Made by a program: the position numbers and the translations under genes. DNA of 64,000 bases from Caldilineaceae bacterium (GTDB lineage Bacteria; Chloroflexota; Anaerolineae; Caldilineales; Caldilineaceae): NCBI GenBank assembly GCA_022842065.1, contig JALHQH010000018.1, positions 141,075-205,074 of the forward strand, written 5' to 3'. The notes beneath the pieces are model-generated. The model searched no databases and was not told where the DNA came from. It worked only from the letters and a program-made list of their open reading frames with translations. The stretch's first letter is position 1, and the number at the start of each line of letters is the position of its first letter. Below are positions 1-9,183 of this stretch, in pieces.

Positions 1-2
1 TG

Positions 3-827
3 GTGCCGTTGCGCAGCATCGCCACCATACGCGAATCATCCGGCCCCAGTCAGATCCTACGCATCGACCGCCTGCCGACGATCTCGATCGGGGCAAACAT
101 CTTTGGCCGCCCTGAGCCAGAGACCCAAGGCGATGTAACACGACTGGTCAACAGCATTGCCCTACCCACCGGGATTGCCGCCAAGTTGGCTGGTGATGCC
201 GATGCACAGGCTGATGCCTTTACCAACCTGGGGCTGGCGATGTTGCTGGCGATTGTCTTTATCTACATGGTGCTGGCCAGTCAATTCTCCAGCTTTATCC
301 AGCCGCTGCTGATCATGTTGGCGATGCCACTGGCGGTGATCGGCGCGATCTTGGGCCTCTTCATTGCCAACAAACCGCTCGACCTCACGGCGTTTATCGG
401 CTTTATCATGTTGATGGGGTTGGTGACCAAGAACTCGATTCTGCTGGTTGACTTTGCCAACCGCGCCCGCGCCAATGGGGCCACAGCGGACGAAGCCATG
501 CGCCTGGCCGGCCCTGTCCGTCTGCGCCCGATTCTAATGACCGCGCTCTCGCTAATTTTGGCGATGATTCCGGTGGCTGGTGGATTTAGCCAGGGCGGTG
601 AATTCCGCCAAGGCATGTCGATTGCCATCATGGGCGGCATGACGACGAGTACTTTCTTAACGCTGGTGGTCGTCCCCTTGGCGTATAGTATGGTGGTTGG
701 CTACTTGGATCGCGTGTCAGGGCGCATGAAGTTACGTCGTGAAACCAAGGATGCCGAAAAGCGCGCCGCCCGCCGCGCCGCGCTGGAACGAGATAACGAA
801 GGGGCCGCCCAGCCGGTGGGGGATTAA
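3..827 (+). CDS. RND efflux transporter, C-terminal part (5' truncated by window edge)
   Basis: C-terminal 274 codons of an AcrB/MexB/HAE1-type inner-membrane pump, which uses proton-motive force to export hydrophobic compounds with a periplasmic adaptor. Visible are the end of a periplasmic loop (residues 1-70) and then four or five hydrophobic helices. These contain the family's conserved stretch around FIGFIMLMGLVTKNSILLVD, where a polar/acidic residue sits in the membrane, followed by RLRPILMTAL. The protein ends in a basic, charged cytoplasmic tail (KLRRETKDAEKRAARRAA). The true start lies outside the window; the first visible codon is an internal Val, not a start. Neither the adaptor nor any outer-membrane partner is visible, so substrate cannot be inferred. 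The RND family call is firm; the subfamily is not. Confidence 0.93.
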   Translation: MPLRSIATIRESSGPSQILRIDRLPTISIGANIFGRPEPETQGDVTRLVNSIALPTGIAAKLAGDADAQADAFTNLGLAMLLAIVFIYMVLASQFSSFIQPLLIMLAMPLAVIGAILGLFIANKPLDLTAFIGFIMLMGLVTKNSILLVDFANRARANGATADEAMRLAGPVRLRPILMTALSLILAMIPVAGGFSQGGEFRQGMSIAIMGGMTTSTFLTLVVVPLAYSMVVGYLDRVSGRMKLRRETKDAEKRAARRAALERDNEGAAQPVGD

Positions 828-830
828 ACA

Positions 831-928
831 TTATACACACATCCAAAAAGTTAATTTTTATACACACTGCGTAGGTGCCAATCTGCACAATGTGTATAAA
901 ATTGATTTTTAGGATGTGCTGAGTATAA
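831..928. repeat. imperfect inverted repeat overlapping the vapBC-like promoter
   Basis: Left arm 831-866 and right arm 891-928 are imperfect reverse complements. Both carry TTATAC at the outer end, CACATCC or its complement in the middle, and TATACACA/TGTGTATA next to the loop. The 24-nt loop is 867-890. The right arm contains the predicted -35 and -10 elements, so a protein bound to the dyad would block transcription. The most likely role is the autoregulatory operator of the downstream toxin-antitoxin pair. A terminator for the RND gene or a small MITE-like insertion are alternatives. Confidence 0.6.
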
Positions 929-929
929 T
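902..929 (+). promoter_or_regulatory. predicted sigma70-type promoter of the vapBC-like pair
   Basis: TTGATT at 902-907, a 16-nt spacer, and a consensus TATAAT at 924-929. The predicted transcription start is about 936, giving a leader of about 34 nt with an AGGAG ribosome site at 959-963. The hexamers lie inside the right arm of the 831-928 inverted repeat. Confidence 0.55.
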
Positions 930-969
930 TAGGCAGATGGTTGCGGTTTTGCAGGTTTAGGAGTGTTAT

Positions 970-1197
970 ATGTCTACAACAATGGTTGAAGAACAAATTG
1001 TCGAAAAGATTAGTTTGCTTGATCCGATCCAAAAGAAAACTGTGTACGACTTCGTCAATTTTCTATTAAGCCAGCAAACGCAAACCGGCCAAGATACTTC
1101 TGCCCTCTTAAATGTTTCGATTTGGGAAGAGGAAGCAATTGAAGCCGTCGAAGAAGTACAACGGGCAATTAATCTATGGCAACCAGAGAGCTACTAG
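970..1197 (+). CDS. putative antitoxin of a type II toxin-antitoxin pair
   Basis: Small acidic protein of 75 residues encoded immediately upstream of, and overlapping by 22 bp, a PIN-domain gene. That is the usual arrangement of an antitoxin before its VapC toxin. The N-terminal half (EEQIVEKISLLDPIQKKTVY) is predicted helical and resembles short antitoxins of the DUF2281/VapB kind, but I do not see a clear DNA-binding fold. The C-terminal half is acidic (SIWEEEAIEAVEEVQRAINL), as expected for the toxin-neutralising arm. The start is well supported by AGGAG six bases upstream. It probably represses its own promoter through the inverted repeat upstream, alone or with the toxin. The role is inferred mostly from position. 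Confidence 0.7.
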   Translation: MSTTMVEEQIVEKISLLDPIQKKTVYDFVNFLLSQQTQTGQDTSALLNVSIWEEEAIEAVEEVQRAINLWQPESY

Positions 1198-1571
1198 TTG
1201 ACACATCGATCGTTATCGACCATTTGCGCAAACAAAACAAAAGTAGTACAACGTTAGTTAAAGCTGCGGCGACGCATACTTTGTATATCTCTACAATTGT
1301 CGAATTTGAGCTTTTTGCCGGTGCACTTGATACACAAAAACAAAACGACCTTCATGTAATTTTAGAACGCTGTACAGTTGTCCCCTTCACTTCAGAGATA
1401 GCCCAAAATGCCGCTAAAATCTATCAGCAACTGCGCCAGCAGAATCAGCTAATTGAAATGCGTGATATTTTTATTGGCGCAACGGCAATTGTTTATAACT
1501 TGCCATTATTGACGATCAACAGTAAACATTTTATTCGCATTGAACGGCTGAAAATTGCGCCCCTCCCTTAA
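1176..1571 (+). CDS. vapC: PIN-domain ribonuclease toxin, VapC family
   Basis: A 131-residue protein with PIN-fold landmarks: LLVDTSIVIDHL at residues 6-17 (first catalytic Asp), the Glu of VEFELFAG near residue 46, the Asp of MRDIFIGA near residue 103, and a C-terminal TINSKHF in place of the usual TxNxxHF. VapC proteins are Mg2+-dependent RNases that cleave tRNA or rRNA when freed from the antitoxin. The gene starts inside the upstream antitoxin gene (22-bp overlap), which suggests translational coupling. The family assignment is firm; the RNA target cannot be inferred. Confidence 0.9.
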   Translation: MATRELLVDTSIVIDHLRKQNKSSTTLVKAAATHTLYISTIVEFELFAGALDTQKQNDLHVILERCTVVPFTSEIAQNAAKIYQQLRQQNQLIEMRDIFIGATAIVYNLPLLTINSKHFIRIERLKIAPLP

Positions 1572-1624
1572 ACGGAATAAATGCAAGTCCATGTTGTACA
1601 GGATTCAACAAATAAGCGTCAATG

Positions 1625-3025
1625 CTAGTTTGAATCGCTGTACGTAAACACCAGAATCGCCCCTGGATCTTCCAGCATATTCGTCGGCAGGCCGGTGGGA
1701 TCCTGAGTGTCGCCGCGATTGTCGGTGATCACGTAGAAGGTACGGCCATCGGGTGCGATGGCGAGATCACGGTAACGATTGGTTGTCTTGAAATAAGGTA
1801 GCGGTTCGCCCACCAAGCCACTGCCTGCTTCATTCAACGGCAGTCGGTAGATTGTCCCACTCTTGAGCGCGGCGATCAACAATGAATCCGTCCAGCCGGG
1901 GATAGCGCCAGGGCTGGCCCTGTAGAAATCGGCCCCAGTCGGTGCCACAGTGGGCCAACAGATATAGAAGTTTGGATCACACGCTTCAGGCTGAAAGTCA
2001 TAATCGTCCGGTACCGTGCCAAAGGTATAGAGCGGCGGTACATAGGCTGGATCAGTCCATGCACTTTCTGGCTGTTGGGGTACAGTGGCCGGGATCGCAT
2101 AATCGTCGAAGGTCAACCGCGCGCAGGGTGTGGTCGAGGCCCACCAATTAGCATAGACATAGGCCTGGTCATCCTGCACCCCCACCACATAGGGCCACCC
2201 GTAATTCTGCCCCGCTTCAATCCGATTCACTTCATCATCCGTTTTGGGGCCATGCTCGGCGGCGTACAGTTGACCTCTGCCCGCCGCTAACCCCTGCACA
2301 TTGCGGTGCCCCAGCGAATAGACATGGCTCTGCACACCACCCCATTCAGGATTGTCCGCCGGAATCGAACCATCGAGGTTGAGGCGTAGGATCTTGCCAA
2401 CATAGTGTTGCCAATCTTCGTCGGCCACCGCCGCGGCGGTCGGCAAGGTTTGGGCTTGGTTGGGTTGACAGAAATTACCGAGGTTGTTTGCACCTTGATC
2501 GCCAATCGCATAGTAGAGTTTCTGATCCGGGCCAAAGATCAGGCGGCCGCCATTGTGATCGGTGCTCGCCGGCAAGTCGGTAAGCAGATCGAGCGGTTCG
2601 GCTAGTTGAGCAGTTGCTGGATCATAGCTGTAGCGCCGGATCTTGGTCTTGCGTTCGGCAGTGCGCCCGGTTCCCTCATTATAGGTATAGGCGACATAAA
2701 CATAGTCGTTGCCTATGCCTTGCAACAGTTCCGGATGGAGCGCCATGCCCAGCAGTCCATCCTGGCCCCCCGTTTGTAGCACTTCGCTGATCGTCACGGC
2801 CGTGCTGGCTTGCCCATCCGTAGGGTTAACCCGGATCACACGCTTGCCCGTCCGCTCGGTGAGCCAGAGATAGTTATCCGGGCCATAGACGATCTCCCAG
2901 GGCTGAGCCAAGTCGGTCGTGAGGGTCTGGAGGGTGAACGATGCTTGAGACGATTGCATGGGCAGACAGCCGGCCAGAAGGATGCTGGTCAAGAGCAGGA
3001 TGATGGTACAGGGATAATGGGTCAT
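1625..3025 (-). CDS. PQQ-dependent aldose sugar dehydrogenase-like lipoprotein (GdhB/GSDH family)
   Basis: The 466-residue protein begins with a lipoprotein signal peptide (hydrophobic core, lipobox LLAGC, Cys19), so it should be lipid-anchored outside the cytoplasmic membrane. The mature part matches the soluble quinoprotein glucose dehydrogenase/glucose-sorbosone dehydrogenase six-bladed propeller. PWEIVYGPDNYLWLTERTGK opens it; then come DGLLGMALHPEL, the hallmark DHNGGRLIFGPDQKLYYAIG with GDQGANN, GHRNVQGLA, and AAEHGPKTDDEVNRI. These segments carry the catalytic His and the Ca2+/PQQ-binding residues of the family. It would oxidise aldoses to lactones and pass electrons to a quinone or cytochrome. 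The start has a strong AAGGAG site. The gene is monocistronic, and no PQQ synthesis genes are in the window. Confidence 0.88.
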   Translation of the reverse strand: MTHYPCTIILLLTSILLAGCLPMQSSQASFTLQTLTTDLAQPWEIVYGPDNYLWLTERTGKRVIRVNPTDGQASTAVTISEVLQTGGQDGLLGMALHPELLQGIGNDYVYVAYTYNEGTGRTAERKTKIRRYSYDPATAQLAEPLDLLTDLPASTDHNGGRLIFGPDQKLYYAIGDQGANNLGNFCQPNQAQTLPTAAAVADEDWQHYVGKILRLNLDGSIPADNPEWGGVQSHVYSLGHRNVQGLAAGRGQLYAAEHGPKTDDEVNRIEAGQNYGWPYVVGVQDDQAYVYANWWASTTPCARLTFDDYAIPATVPQQPESAWTDPAYVPPLYTFGTVPDDYDFQPEACDPNFYICWPTVAPTGADFYRASPGAIPGWTDSLLIAALKSGTIYRLPLNEAGSGLVGEPLPYFKTTNRYRDLAIAPDGRTFYVITDNRGDTQDPTGLPTNMLEDPGAILVFTYSDSN

Positions 3026-3402
3026 AGCTTCTCCTTACCGCTTTGCAATTTCACCGCCTACAACTGCATCATTTACCATTATTGAGATCGCGAGTGGAAT
3101 GTCAATAGGCGATTACACATTTTTTGTGAAGAAGTGGGTAGAGTTCGGCTTGACCAGACAGCTGCTAGCTCGCTGTGCATGTGTCAATATCTATATCTTT
3201 GATTTGTGTCCTGGCCAATCGAACCAATGGGTGGCTTCGTCTAAGCTGAAGCAAAATTATAGATGGAAGACTTACGCCGTACTCAGCAGCTAAACTTTTG
3301 ACGGTTGCGTAAGGCTGAAGCTAGTTTCCACGACCGATTGTCTGGCAATTGTCCGGCGCTGATCTGGCCAACCATTACCTGACCAACGAGAAAATACCCA
3401 CT
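3026..3402. other. gene-free stretch between divergent genes
   Basis: 377 bp separating the sugar dehydrogenase (leftward) and the permease (rightward). It should hold both promoters, but I do not recognise convincing hexamers. A 64-codon open frame at 3099-3293 lacks a ribosome site and any recognisable motif. No strong hairpin is visible. Confidence 0.5.
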
Positions 3403-5175
3403 ATGACTGCTGAATACATCGTCTATGCCGTGCTCTTGCTGGCGCTGGTTTTCTTTATCTATGACCGCTGGCGCTATGATTTGGTCGCACTGGTCGCCCT
3501 ACTTGCATTAACCATTCCCGGCATTGTGGAGCCGGCAGAAGCCTTTGCGGGTTTTGGGCATCCGGCGGTGATCACAGTCGCGGGGGTACTCATTATTAAT
3601 CGTGCCCTGCTCAACTCTGGCTTTGTCGACCTATTGGCCCGCCAGTTAAGCCGGGTGGGCAACTACCTACCGCTTCAAGTAGGGGCGCTTTCCGGCTTTT
3701 GCGCCTTCTGTTCGGCATTGACGAATAATGTCGCCGCCGTCGCCTTGTTAATGCCTGTAACACTGCAACTGGCGCGCAAATCCAAGCGCTCTCCCTCGCT
3801 CTACCTCATGCCTTTAGCCTATAGCTCGTTGCTAGGTGGCATGTTGACTTTGATCGGCACGCCGCCCAATATTATCATTGCCAGCTATCGCGCCCAGGAG
3901 ACCGGCGAGTCGTTTGGTTTCTTCGACTTTACACCGGTGGGTGCGGGCGTCGCGGTGGCCGGCATTGCCTATATGGCGCTGCTCGGCTGGCGCCTGCTGC
4001 CAGAGCGCAAGGGGCAGGCTTCGCGCGAAGAGATGTTCCAGATCAATGATTACTTTACAGAGGTCCTGATTACCGCAGAATCGACGATCAAAGAGAAAAC
4101 TTTCAGCGAGCTGAGCGCTCTGCTCGGCGAAAATTTGCTGATTGCCGGCCTCGTCCGTGACAAACGGCGCATCCTCTTGCCCGCGGCCGCGACCCTAATC
4201 CGCGTCGGCGACATTTTGATCGTACAGGCGGATTCTGAATCGCTCAACACTTTTGTCGCAGAGAGTGGCAGCGCATTGGTCGGAAGCAAAGCGTTGGGGG
4301 AACAAGCGCTACGTTCAGACGAAGTTGCGTTGGCGGAAGCGGTGGTCCGTAGCGACTCAGCCATGATCGATCAAACAGTGCGGCGGTTGGATCTACGGCG
4401 GCGCCATGGGGTCAACCTGTTAGCCGTTGCGCGCCAGGGTGAACGCCTGCGTGGCCGGCTGGCCGCAGTACGCTTTCGCGCCGGCGATGTGCTCTTACTC
4501 CAGGGTCCACCCGACGCGATTCAGGAAATGTTGACGGCCCTGGGCGCACTGCCCCTGGCCGAGCGGCGGTTGCGCCTTGGCTACCCCAAACGCATTATTC
4601 TTGGAATAACGATCTTTGGGGCCGCCATCACCGCCATCTCCTTTGGCTTACTGGACATTGGTGTCGCGGTCATTGCAGCCGCCGTGGCCCTCGTGTTGGT
4701 GGGGCTAGTCTCGGTACGCGAGATGTATGAGACGATCGAATGGCCAGTGATCGTGCTATTGGGCGCAATGATTCCTGTGGCGACCGCACTGGAAAACACC
4801 GGCGGGGCCGATCGGATCGCGGATCTGCTATTGCGCCTCGCCGGCACCTCTTCCGCCGTAGTGGCACTTGTCATTGTCCTCCTCGGAGCAATGATCTTAA
4901 CACCCTTGGTCAATAACGCGGCCGCGGCGGTGATTATGGCGCCCATTGCCATCAGTGTCGCCAACGGCTTAGGGGTCTCGGCCGATGCGTTTCTAATGGC
5001 AGCGGCGGTGGGCGTTTCTTGTGACTTTCTCACCCCGATTGGGCACCAATCCAATACGTTAGTCATGGGGCCGGGCGGTTATCGCTTTGCCGACTATTGG
5101 AAGATGGGCTTGCCCATCGAATTGATCGTCATCGTTGTCAGCATCCCGTTACTGCTATTTTTCTGGCCATTGTAG
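3403..5175 (+). CDS. SLC13/DASS-type anion permease with central TrkA-C domains
   Basis: A 590-residue polytopic membrane protein. The N-terminal half has about six helices and the GFGHPAVITVAGVLIINRAL and NNVAAVALLMP segments; the second half mirrors them with NNAAAAVIMAPIAI and FLTPIGHQSN. This two-repeat helical-hairpin design with Asn-Asn and GTPPN-like signatures is typical of divalent-anion:Na+ symporters. Between the halves (about residues 210-395) lie two soluble TrkA-C (RCK-C) domains, recognisable by GLVRDKRRILLPAAATLIRV-type and FRAGDVLLLQGPPDAI segments. They are thought to sense ligands. The substrate could be sulfate, a dicarboxylate or another anion; I cannot choose. I prefer the ATG at 3403 over an upstream in-frame TTG at 3349. 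Confidence 0.85.
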   Translation: MTAEYIVYAVLLLALVFFIYDRWRYDLVALVALLALTIPGIVEPAEAFAGFGHPAVITVAGVLIINRALLNSGFVDLLARQLSRVGNYLPLQVGALSGFCAFCSALTNNVAAVALLMPVTLQLARKSKRSPSLYLMPLAYSSLLGGMLTLIGTPPNIIIASYRAQETGESFGFFDFTPVGAGVAVAGIAYMALLGWRLLPERKGQASREEMFQINDYFTEVLITAESTIKEKTFSELSALLGENLLIAGLVRDKRRILLPAAATLIRVGDILIVQADSESLNTFVAESGSALVGSKALGEQALRSDEVALAEAVVRSDSAMIDQTVRRLDLRRRHGVNLLAVARQGERLRGRLAAVRFRAGDVLLLQGPPDAIQEMLTALGALPLAERRLRLGYPKRIILGITIFGAAITAISFGLLDIGVAVIAAAVALVLVGLVSVREMYETIEWPVIVLLGAMIPVATALENTGGADRIADLLLRLAGTSSAVVALVIVLLGAMILTPLVNNAAAAVIMAPIAISVANGLGVSADAFLMAAAVGVSCDFLTPIGHQSNTLVMGPGGYRFADYWKMGLPIELIVIVVSIPLLLFFWPL

Positions 5176-5238
5176 CTTGACAGCAGAGCCAGGCAGTAGT
5201 CGATTAAATGGTGACAGCGATGGGTCGGTGCAGCCACC

Positions 5239-7119
5239 TCAATGTAAGTGTTGTTGAATGGCATTGATTAATTGGCGCACTTCATATGGTTTTTGCAGAA
5301 AGCCGGCCACCGTGGTCTGTTGAAGAAAGGTTTCAACTTTACCTTCGCCATGGCCAGAGAGCAGCAGGATTGGGACATATGGATTGATCTCCTGTAATTG
5401 GTTAAGGGTCTCGGCGGTGCTCAGGCCAGGCATCGAGAGATCAAGTAGGATCAATTCAATTTGTGTCTTCAGCTTGCGATAGGTTTCTAGCGCTTGTTGG
5501 CCATTGGTTGCTTCGATGACGGAGAGACCACTCATGGTCAAGGTGTCACAGAGCGTTGAACGGACCTGCTCTTCATCGTCAATTACTAGAACAGTATGTC
5601 TAGGCAAGAGTGGTAGCGTCTGGATGATCTCCATTGCGGCCCGCGACGGTTGGTTGCCGGTGCTAATGGGAAAGAGAATGCGAAAGGTTGTACCAACCCC
5701 TGGCGCGCTCTCAACACTCAACCCAGCATGATGGCCGCGGATGATCCCGATTACAGAGGCAAGACCCAAGCCACGGCCAGTCAATTTGGTCGTAAAAAAC
5801 GGATCAAAGATCTTTGCCAGCGTTACCGCATCCATTCCACAACCGTTATCGCGCACTTCTAAAACCACATACAGCCCCGGTGCCAGGGGCTGATTCGTAT
5901 AAAGCCAAAAATGGTGATCGCGTTCAGTGACGTTGCATAAGGTAGTCGTAATGACGACCTCGCCACCTTTGTCGCTAGTCGCGTCCGCCGCATTAATCAG
6001 CAAGTTCATCAACAGTTGCTGGATCTGGCCTTGATCGCCATCGATGGTTGCTAAATGTGGTACGGTGTGCGCGGTCAACAGCACATTCTTGGGCAATGCC
6101 GCGCGAAAGAAGAGTAAGTTTTCTTGAATAAGCGCGTTGAGTTCAATGGCGACAATCCGGGTAGGACTATGCCCAATATAGGCCAACAAATTGCTGGTTA
6201 AATCAGCGGCGCGGCGCGTTGCATTGAAGGCTTGATCGATATGGCGCTGCACGGGGTGGGCTGGCGGCAGCTTAAAGCGCATCAGTTCAACGTGACCGGA
6301 GATCGCAGTGAGCAAGTTGTTAAAATCATGGGCAATACCGCCGGCCAGGGTGCCCAAGCTTTCATTCTTTTGCGCCAGGCGTAACGCCTCTTCGCTGGTG
6401 TGCAAGGCCGTGGCAGTCCGGTTACGCTGGTCAGTGCTGATCACCCATGCCATCAGCAAGAATAAGGCCAACAAGGTACCGGCACTCGTCAGGATCACAG
6501 TCGACCAAATCTGATCAGTTGCGCCGGTGGCGCTCATGATCTCGGGTAGTGGTGTCGACATCCCAATTGTCCAGGTCAACCCACCGACTTCGATCGGCGT
6601 CCACGCGGCAATTTCACGGCCTTTCGCGGGTAACCAGACATACCAACCGACGCCCTCCTCGGCGGCAGTAACCGCAGCAGTCATTGCTTCATAGTGATAG
6701 GCACCATGGGCTCGTTGTAGGGCAAAAATCTCGGCCATGCTCTTGCCCCGATAGGTAGCGGGCAAATCTAGACTCTGGTCAAAGACGATGTGGGAAGGTG
6801 CATAAACCCAAGCATCACCCTGCTCATGTAAGTGGATAGGAGCAACAAAACGCGTAAAGATTTCATGTTCCAGCATAGCCCGGTCAAGTGGCTGCGCCGC
6901 GTCAATGCGTAGCGCCACATAGGCTTCAATGCTACGGGCAGCGGCGCGCACAATCTCGAGTTGTGTTTGTTGATAGGCCGCAATGTTGGCATTGATGATA
7001 CTATAGCTTTGGGCATAGACTGAGTACCAACCAATAACAATCAATGCCAAGACTGCAAACGGTAATAATAAATTACGCAACGGCCAATTCCAATCCGCTG
7101 CGGATCTTACAAATTTCAT
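5239..7119 (-). CDS. membrane hybrid sensor histidine kinase with C-terminal receiver domain
   Basis: A 626-residue protein. An N-terminal helix (about 10-32) and a second helix near 210-230 bracket an extracytoplasmic sensor of Cache type, with the WTIGMSTPLPEI ending that precedes the second helix. Then come HisKA (GGIAHDFNNLL, phospho-acceptor His264), HATPase (N box NLLINAADA, G1 box VRDNGCGMD, F box FDPFFTT, G2 box GRGLGLASV) and a CheY-like receiver. The receiver has VLVIDDEE, phospho-acceptor Asp560 in LLDLSMPGLS, and the conserved Lys in QKPY. The HDFNNLL form is typical of hybrid kinases that can act in cis or feed a phosphorelay. No output regulator is adjacent and the signal is unknown. 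A longer reading from 7305 adds 62 residues without a better start. Confidence 0.93.
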   Translation of the reverse strand: MKFVRSAADWNWPLRNLLLPFAVLALIVIGWYSVYAQSYSIINANIAAYQQTQLEIVRAAARSIEAYVALRIDAAQPLDRAMLEHEIFTRFVAPIHLHEQGDAWVYAPSHIVFDQSLDLPATYRGKSMAEIFALQRAHGAYHYEAMTAAVTAAEEGVGWYVWLPAKGREIAAWTPIEVGGLTWTIGMSTPLPEIMSATGATDQIWSTVILTSAGTLLALFLLMAWVISTDQRNRTATALHTSEEALRLAQKNESLGTLAGGIAHDFNNLLTAISGHVELMRFKLPPAHPVQRHIDQAFNATRRAADLTSNLLAYIGHSPTRIVAIELNALIQENLLFFRAALPKNVLLTAHTVPHLATIDGDQGQIQQLLMNLLINAADATSDKGGEVVITTTLCNVTERDHHFWLYTNQPLAPGLYVVLEVRDNGCGMDAVTLAKIFDPFFTTKLTGRGLGLASVIGIIRGHHAGLSVESAPGVGTTFRILFPISTGNQPSRAAMEIIQTLPLLPRHTVLVIDDEEQVRSTLCDTLTMSGLSVIEATNGQQALETYRKLKTQIELILLDLSMPGLSTAETLNQLQEINPYVPILLLSGHGEGKVETFLQQTTVAGFLQKPYEVRQLINAIQQHLH

Positions 7120-7308
7120 CGAACCACCCACACTAATTTGAGACTGGCGATTACAGCCCAGCCAATTGCGAAATAGCGCTCTGTAACGGTACCACCCACT
7201 GGTACGGTTTATGATTAGATTTGGGTTAGATGGGTGCAATGTAAGAAAGCGATGCAAACCTAGCGAATGAGACAAGCTCAGGCCGTAATCAATCTTCAAA
7301 ACCAAGCC

Positions 7309-8097
7309 TTATCCAGTATTGAGCCAATGTTCGACGGTAACAAATGGAATAAGCCCAAGGGACTCTGCCAGTTTGATCGAGGGCAGATTCAGCTCATCGA
7401 CTTGATAGCGCGGTGTATGTCCTCGCTGGTGGAGCGCGTGAAGCGCACTTTCCACCACGAGTTTTGCATAGCCTTTCTGGCGTTCGCCAGGCAAAGTTAG
7501 AACACCACCAACTTCATGAATATCCTCGAAGTTGCAATAAGTAAAACAGGCCGCGACAGGCAGTTGCTGCTGGTAGAGCGTAAAGGCCAAGCCCTGTCCA
7601 TCAGCAAAATAATCAGCGATCATTGCCCTGGTGTGGCCATGTTCGGCATAGTAAGGATAGAGTTGTTCGTCAACACGTTGCGCCGTAATCACTTGCGTAT
7701 GCGTACCAAGTACTTGGCCCGGCGCAGTCGTGTAGGATCGGAAGGCGCGTGCCTGTACCAAAGGAAAGGATTGGGCCACAATCTCCCATACCGCAGCACT
7801 CATTCCTTTAAAGACAAATTTACAGCCTGTGGGCAATCGGGATAGTAAGGGATTAACAACCGAAATGTGATTAACCACCAGCAACACAACAAGATCACGG
7901 TCATTGTAGACCTGTCGATCATAGGCAAAGAGGCTGGTCGGGAAGAACAAAATTGCACCGGCGGCATCGCCTTCACAATGGAAATAGCGCTGAATGGCGT
8001 TCCCATGCGCGGCTAACATTTTCAGTGGTACAATATTCCGCATGCGGTCACAATTTAGAAACTTAATCAGTTGTTGCTGCGATATGCTACTATCCAT
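7309..8097 (-). CDS. GNAT-family N-acetyltransferase (FR47-like)
   Basis: 262 residues. The C-terminal third is the recognisable part: GGVLTLPGERQKGYAKLVVESALHAL at about 190-217 fits the acetyl-CoA pyrophosphate-binding R/Q-x-x-G-x-G/A loop and following helix. YQVDELNLPSIKLAESLGL at about 230-248 is the typical N-x-x-S-x-x-x-x-x-x-G-F/L ending. The N-terminal two thirds, with VWEIVAQSFPLVQARAFRSY, are poorly conserved and probably form an additional substrate-recognition lobe, as in FR47/acetyltransf_10-type proteins. The gene lies 189 bp upstream of the kinase start on the same strand, so co-transcription is possible but unproven. The substrate is unknown. Confidence 0.8.
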   Translation of the reverse strand: MDSSISQQQLIKFLNCDRMRNIVPLKMLAAHGNAIQRYFHCEGDAAGAILFFPTSLFAYDRQVYNDRDLVVLLVVNHISVVNPLLSRLPTGCKFVFKGMSAAVWEIVAQSFPLVQARAFRSYTTAPGQVLGTHTQVITAQRVDEQLYPYYAEHGHTRAMIADYFADGQGLAFTLYQQQLPVAACFTYCNFEDIHEVGGVLTLPGERQKGYAKLVVESALHALHQRGHTPRYQVDELNLPSIKLAESLGLIPFVTVEHWLNTG

Positions 8098-8232
8098 GCA
8101 CTTCCTAACTTATAAGCACACACAAACTAAATTTTTGTTAAATTTGTTTACAATTTTTATGCATCATAAAGAAGCGATAGGGGATTGTCAATTTGTACAT
8201 TGTTCAGATAAATCTGTGTAAGCAAGACGTGG

Positions 8233-9183
8233 TCAAATCGCTTGCCGACAAAACGATTGCAAGAGGATTTCTTCAAATAAATAACGGTCTACGCTTGTAC
8301 AAACACGGACGGAGTTCCCATCCACATGATCGATTAAACGGCCGCATTCTGGATTTTCTTCCGCAATAATGCTGATTTTTCGCGTTTGAAAAGTGGCGAT
8401 CTCCGGATGCATGGCCACAACAGCAGCTAATGGATCCCAAAAGTAGAAAGGATGACGCGGTCCCAATAACCAACGTAGGCGGCCCAAAAGTCGAACCAAA
8501 AAGGTACCGGCATCATTAATCGCAGCGGTGGTCAGCCGCGCATAAAAAGCCGTGGTCAAGGGGTGCTGGTTAGTTACATCGAGCGGAATTAGCGTAATTG
8601 GGACGCCACTATGCAACACAATCTCAACGGCATAGGGATCCACATAGAAGTTCCATTCGGCATGGGCATTGCTGGGGGACCACATTAGCTCGCCAAGATT
8701 ACCAGCAACATCAAGTGCGCCCCCCATGATATAAATCATGGCAATTCGCTGGATCAGCTGCGGTTCAGTCGCCAAAATTTCGGCAAGATTGGTCAGCGGC
8801 CCCAAGGCCAAAATCGTCACCGGCGTTTGGGCGTGATGCAGTTGGTGCGTTAGCAGGGCCGACGCCCCGCAAGTGGCGGGCAAATGCTGAGGACCAGGCA
8901 GAGGCAGCCCCAAGTGAAAATCCATGGCTAAGCGCACCAGCAAGGGAAAAGCATGCCGACCACGCAGTGGTTTGGCCCGTCCGCTTGCCACCGCGCAGGG
9001 CTTAGCCTGGCTTAGGGCCAACAAACGCAACGCATTACGGCGGCCAAAATAGCCATGCGCCTCCCCTGTGCCCGCGATCGTGATCGCGCGCAGATCAACC
9101 CGCGGACTACGTAAAAGATAGAGCAGCGCAATCCAATCATCGATTGCCATATCAGTATCAACAATCAGTGATTGCAAAGACAT
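8233..9183 (-). CDS. inosine/uridine-preferring nucleoside hydrolase family protein
   Basis: 316 residues matching the IUNH fold. The N-terminus carries the Ca2+-binding signature in the form LIVDTDMAIDDWIALLYLL (residues 6-24, usual form DxDxxxDD). VTILALGPLTNLAEIL follows at about 122-137, then IYIMGGALDVAGN and EWNFYVDPYA with the Asn and Asp that hold ribose. DPLAAVVAMHPE near residue 250 provides the last Asp ligand region. Enzymes of this family hydrolyse the N-glycosidic bond of ribonucleosides for purine/pyrimidine salvage. Specificity cannot be read. It is monocistronic, with a hairpin just beyond the intergenic start. Confidence 0.92.
   Translation of the reverse strand: MSLQSLIVDTDMAIDDWIALLYLLRSPRVDLRAITIAGTGEAHGYFGRRNALRLLALSQAKPCAVASGRAKPLRGRHAFPLLVRLAMDFHLGLPLPGPQHLPATCGASALLTHQLHHAQTPVTILALGPLTNLAEILATEPQLIQRIAMIYIMGGALDVAGNLGELMWSPSNAHAEWNFYVDPYAVEIVLHSGVPITLIPLDVTNQHPLTTAFYARLTTAAINDAGTFLVRLLGRLRWLLGPRHPFYFWDPLAAVVAMHPEIATFQTRKISIIAEENPECGRLIDHVDGNSVRVCTSVDRYLFEEILLQSFCRQAI

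Noticed and set aside
628..1032. Open frame of 134 codons on the minus strand across the RND end and antitoxin start
   Set aside because: It crosses the promoter/inverted repeat, has no recognisable domain and runs antisense to the well-supported antitoxin gene.
3099..3293. 64-codon open frame in the gap before the permease
   Set aside because: No ribosome site, atypical composition (Cys, Trp) and no domain; probably chance.
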